40,790 bases of DNA. It comes from an uncultured Clostridia bacterium (GTDB lineage: Bacteria; Bacillota; Clostridia; Oscillospirales; CAG-272). The notes beneath the pieces are model-generated. The model was given only the letters and a program-made list of their open reading frames with translations. It was not told where the DNA came from and did not search any database. Both the position numbers and the translations under genes were made by a program. Where the stretch lies: positions 1-40,790 of the forward strand of contig CAJGCT010000010.1 of NCBI GenBank assembly GCA_904501985.1, given 5' to 3'. Below, piece by piece: positions 39,461-40,790 of this stretch (position 1 is the stretch's first letter; each line of letters begins with the position of its first letter).

Positions 39461-40600
39461 ATGTTTGAAAAATTAAAAAAATTTTGTGATTCGTTTCTTG
39501 AACTTGGCGTTCCCGGATTTGATTTGGCGATTTATAAAGACGGAGAATGCGTGCTTCGATATATGAATGGCTATAGTGATATTGAAAAGAAGATTAAAAT
39601 AAGCGGAAATGAAAGATACAATATTTATTCCTGCTCTAAGGTTATAACTTGTACGGCAGCTTTGCAATTGTGGGAAAAAGGTCTGTTTTCTCTCGATGAT
39701 AAGCTTTCTTGCTATATGCCCGAATTCGAAGAAATGACGGTTAAAACCAATGATGGCATTAAAAAGGCAGAAAAACCAATTTTAATAAAGCATCTATTTG
39801 AAATGACAGCGGGTTTTTCCTATAAATGTTCCTCGCCTCACCTTATAAAGGCAGTTGAAGATACCAATGGAAAGTGTCCCACGCGTGAAGTAATGAAGTA
39901 CCTCGCAAAAGAACCGCTGCTTTTTGAACCCGGTTACAGGTGGGAATATAGTTTGTGCCATGATGTTTTAGCGGCTCTTGTTGAGGTGATATCCGGTGAA
40001 AAATTTGAAGACTATGTGAAAAAGAATATCTTTGATATTGTCGGAATGAAGGATTCAACGTTTATGTTGCCTGATACAGAGCTAGATACCATTGCACCTC
40101 AATATAGGTTTGAAGATGGCAAAGCTGTTAATATTGGAAAGCCCATAGCCTACTATAAAATGGGTACTGAATATGCTTCGGGCGGTGCTGGCGGCATTTC
40201 AACTGTTGATGATTACATAAAGTTTTTAGAGGGACTTCGTACATATAAGCTCTTAAAACCGGAAACGGTTAAATTGATGACAAGAGATCGTTTAACCGAC
40301 GAGCAAAAAGTGACATACTGGGTAAAAGATTCCTATGGTTATGGTTTGGGAGTGCGTTGTCCCAAAGGTGATGAAATGTATGGTGATTTCGGTTGGGGCG
40401 GTGCTGCAGGTGCATTTCTTGCGATTGATGTTCAAAATGCAATTTCAATTTATTTTGCTAAACATTTATTGTCTTCTCCTGCTCAGGGGATTCGTTCACT
40501 GCTTTATCGGTTTGTGATAGCTGAGCTGATTGATAACAGCGAGTTTGAAAGGTTGTATGAAGATTTGAAAGATTTGTATGATTACAAATTGACCTATTAA
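39461..40600 (+). CDS. Serine beta-lactamase-like hydrolase (class C/EstB family)
   Basis: This gene encodes 379 residues. The nucleophile motif SxxK is Ser57-Cys-Ser-Lys60 in NIYSCSKVITCTAALQL. The second motif is WEYSLCHDVLAALVEVISGE, where the usual YxN is YSL; the third is FGWGGAAGAFLAI, replacing KTG. Such proteins are mostly esterases or peptidases, and antibiotic hydrolysis is not implied. No signal peptide is visible, so it is probably cytoplasmic. It is AT-rich relative to ligA-obgE and is flanked by its own promoter, which suggests recent gain. Confidence 0.85.
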   Translation: MFEKLKKFCDSFLELGVPGFDLAIYKDGECVLRYMNGYSDIEKKIKISGNERYNIYSCSKVITCTAALQLWEKGLFSLDDKLSCYMPEFEEMTVKTNDGIKKAEKPILIKHLFEMTAGFSYKCSSPHLIKAVEDTNGKCPTREVMKYLAKEPLLFEPGYRWEYSLCHDVLAALVEVISGEKFEDYVKKNIFDIVGMKDSTFMLPDTELDTIAPQYRFEDGKAVNIGKPIAYYKMGTEYASGGAGGISTVDDYIKFLEGLRTYKLLKPETVKLMTRDRLTDEQKVTYWVKDSYGYGLGVRCPKGDEMYGDFGWGGAAGAFLAIDVQNAISIYFAKHLLSSPAQGIRSLLYRFVIAELIDNSEFERLYEDLKDLYDYKLTY

Positions 40601-40790
40601 CTTTGGGAAATATGCGGTTTTGGCTTTGGAATTGATAATTTTTTGCCCCAACTTGGTACGAGCATAAAAAGGATATAGAGTTTAGATGACATTGAAAATT
40701 CCCAGTGTTTATGCAGGTTTGAGCCACCTTTACAAAGTTTGAGTAAAGATGTTATAAGTAGATACCAAGGGTATTCTGACCAAGAGGAAC
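40601..40790. mobile_element. Possible IS21-like element remnant at the window edge
   Basis: No gene of useful length is seen. The minus strand contains GTGGCTCAAACCTGCATAAA followed by CACTGG near 40700-40736, similar in style to repeated sequences flanking IS21-family genes (GGCTCA-x-TTGCATAAAC-x-TGG). A short frame from ATG 40687 stops after 18 codons. The call is from a weak remembered pattern. Confidence 0.22.

Overview
The window looks like a chromosomal segment of a spore-forming, low-to-moderate GC Clostridia, probably a gut Oscillospirales or Christensenellales relative. The class-level guess rests on spoIID, spmA/spmB and an AbrB/SpoVT-type regulator, on strong AGGAGG-like ribosome binding sites, on near-consensus TTGACA-N17-TATAAT promoters and on compact hairpin-plus-U terminators. 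The family-level guess is weak. No tRNA, rRNA, CRISPR array or phage gene was seen.

Left part (1-6600). The right end of an IS3-family insertion sequence occupies the first ~115 bases. It is followed by a small cysteine-containing protein and a CapA-like lipoprotein (minus), a diacylglycerol-kinase-family protein (plus), a SpoIID-like protein (minus), citrate synthase with a small SH3-like partner (plus), and the ribosomal operon rplM-rpsI (minus) with its own promoter and leader.

Nickel-pincer cofactor island (6640-11740, all minus, visibly more AT-rich than its flanks). It holds DUF3842, two small membrane proteins, larE, larB, larC and a TPR protein. LarB, LarE and LarC make the nickel pincer nucleotide cofactor of LarA-type racemases/epimerases, but no larA is present. 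A promoter, a palindrome at the start site and a 15-bp intrinsic terminator inside the leader precede the membrane-protein/lar genes. This leader and the unstudied partners are the most interesting part of the window.

Middle part (11800-25650). An AbrB-type regulator with a striking inverted repeat at its promoter, spmA-spmB, a DUF89 protein, a membrane-anchored NERD protein, an AMP-ligase/acyl-carrier-protein pair, an Xaa-Pro aminopeptidase with a membrane protein, an aminotransferase, a TagO/WecA-type glycosyl-phosphate transferase with a membrane-anchored partner, a three-gene minus-strand cassette of unknown function whose last gene lacks a canonical start codon, and a YfcE-type phosphodiesterase with a small membrane protein.

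Right part (25650-40790). An M18 aminopeptidase and DUF3737 beta-helix protein (plus) converge on a minus-strand catabolic operon: SorE-like zinc dehydrogenase, two-domain aldolase/short-chain dehydrogenase, PHP-domain protein, amidohydrolase and, after a hairpin, a manganese catalase. Its promoter carries an 11-bp-arm inverted repeat. Housekeeping genes ligA, cdd and obgE follow (plus), then a PfkB-family sugar kinase and a serine beta-lactamase-like hydrolase. The extreme right edge may contain another mobile-element remnant.
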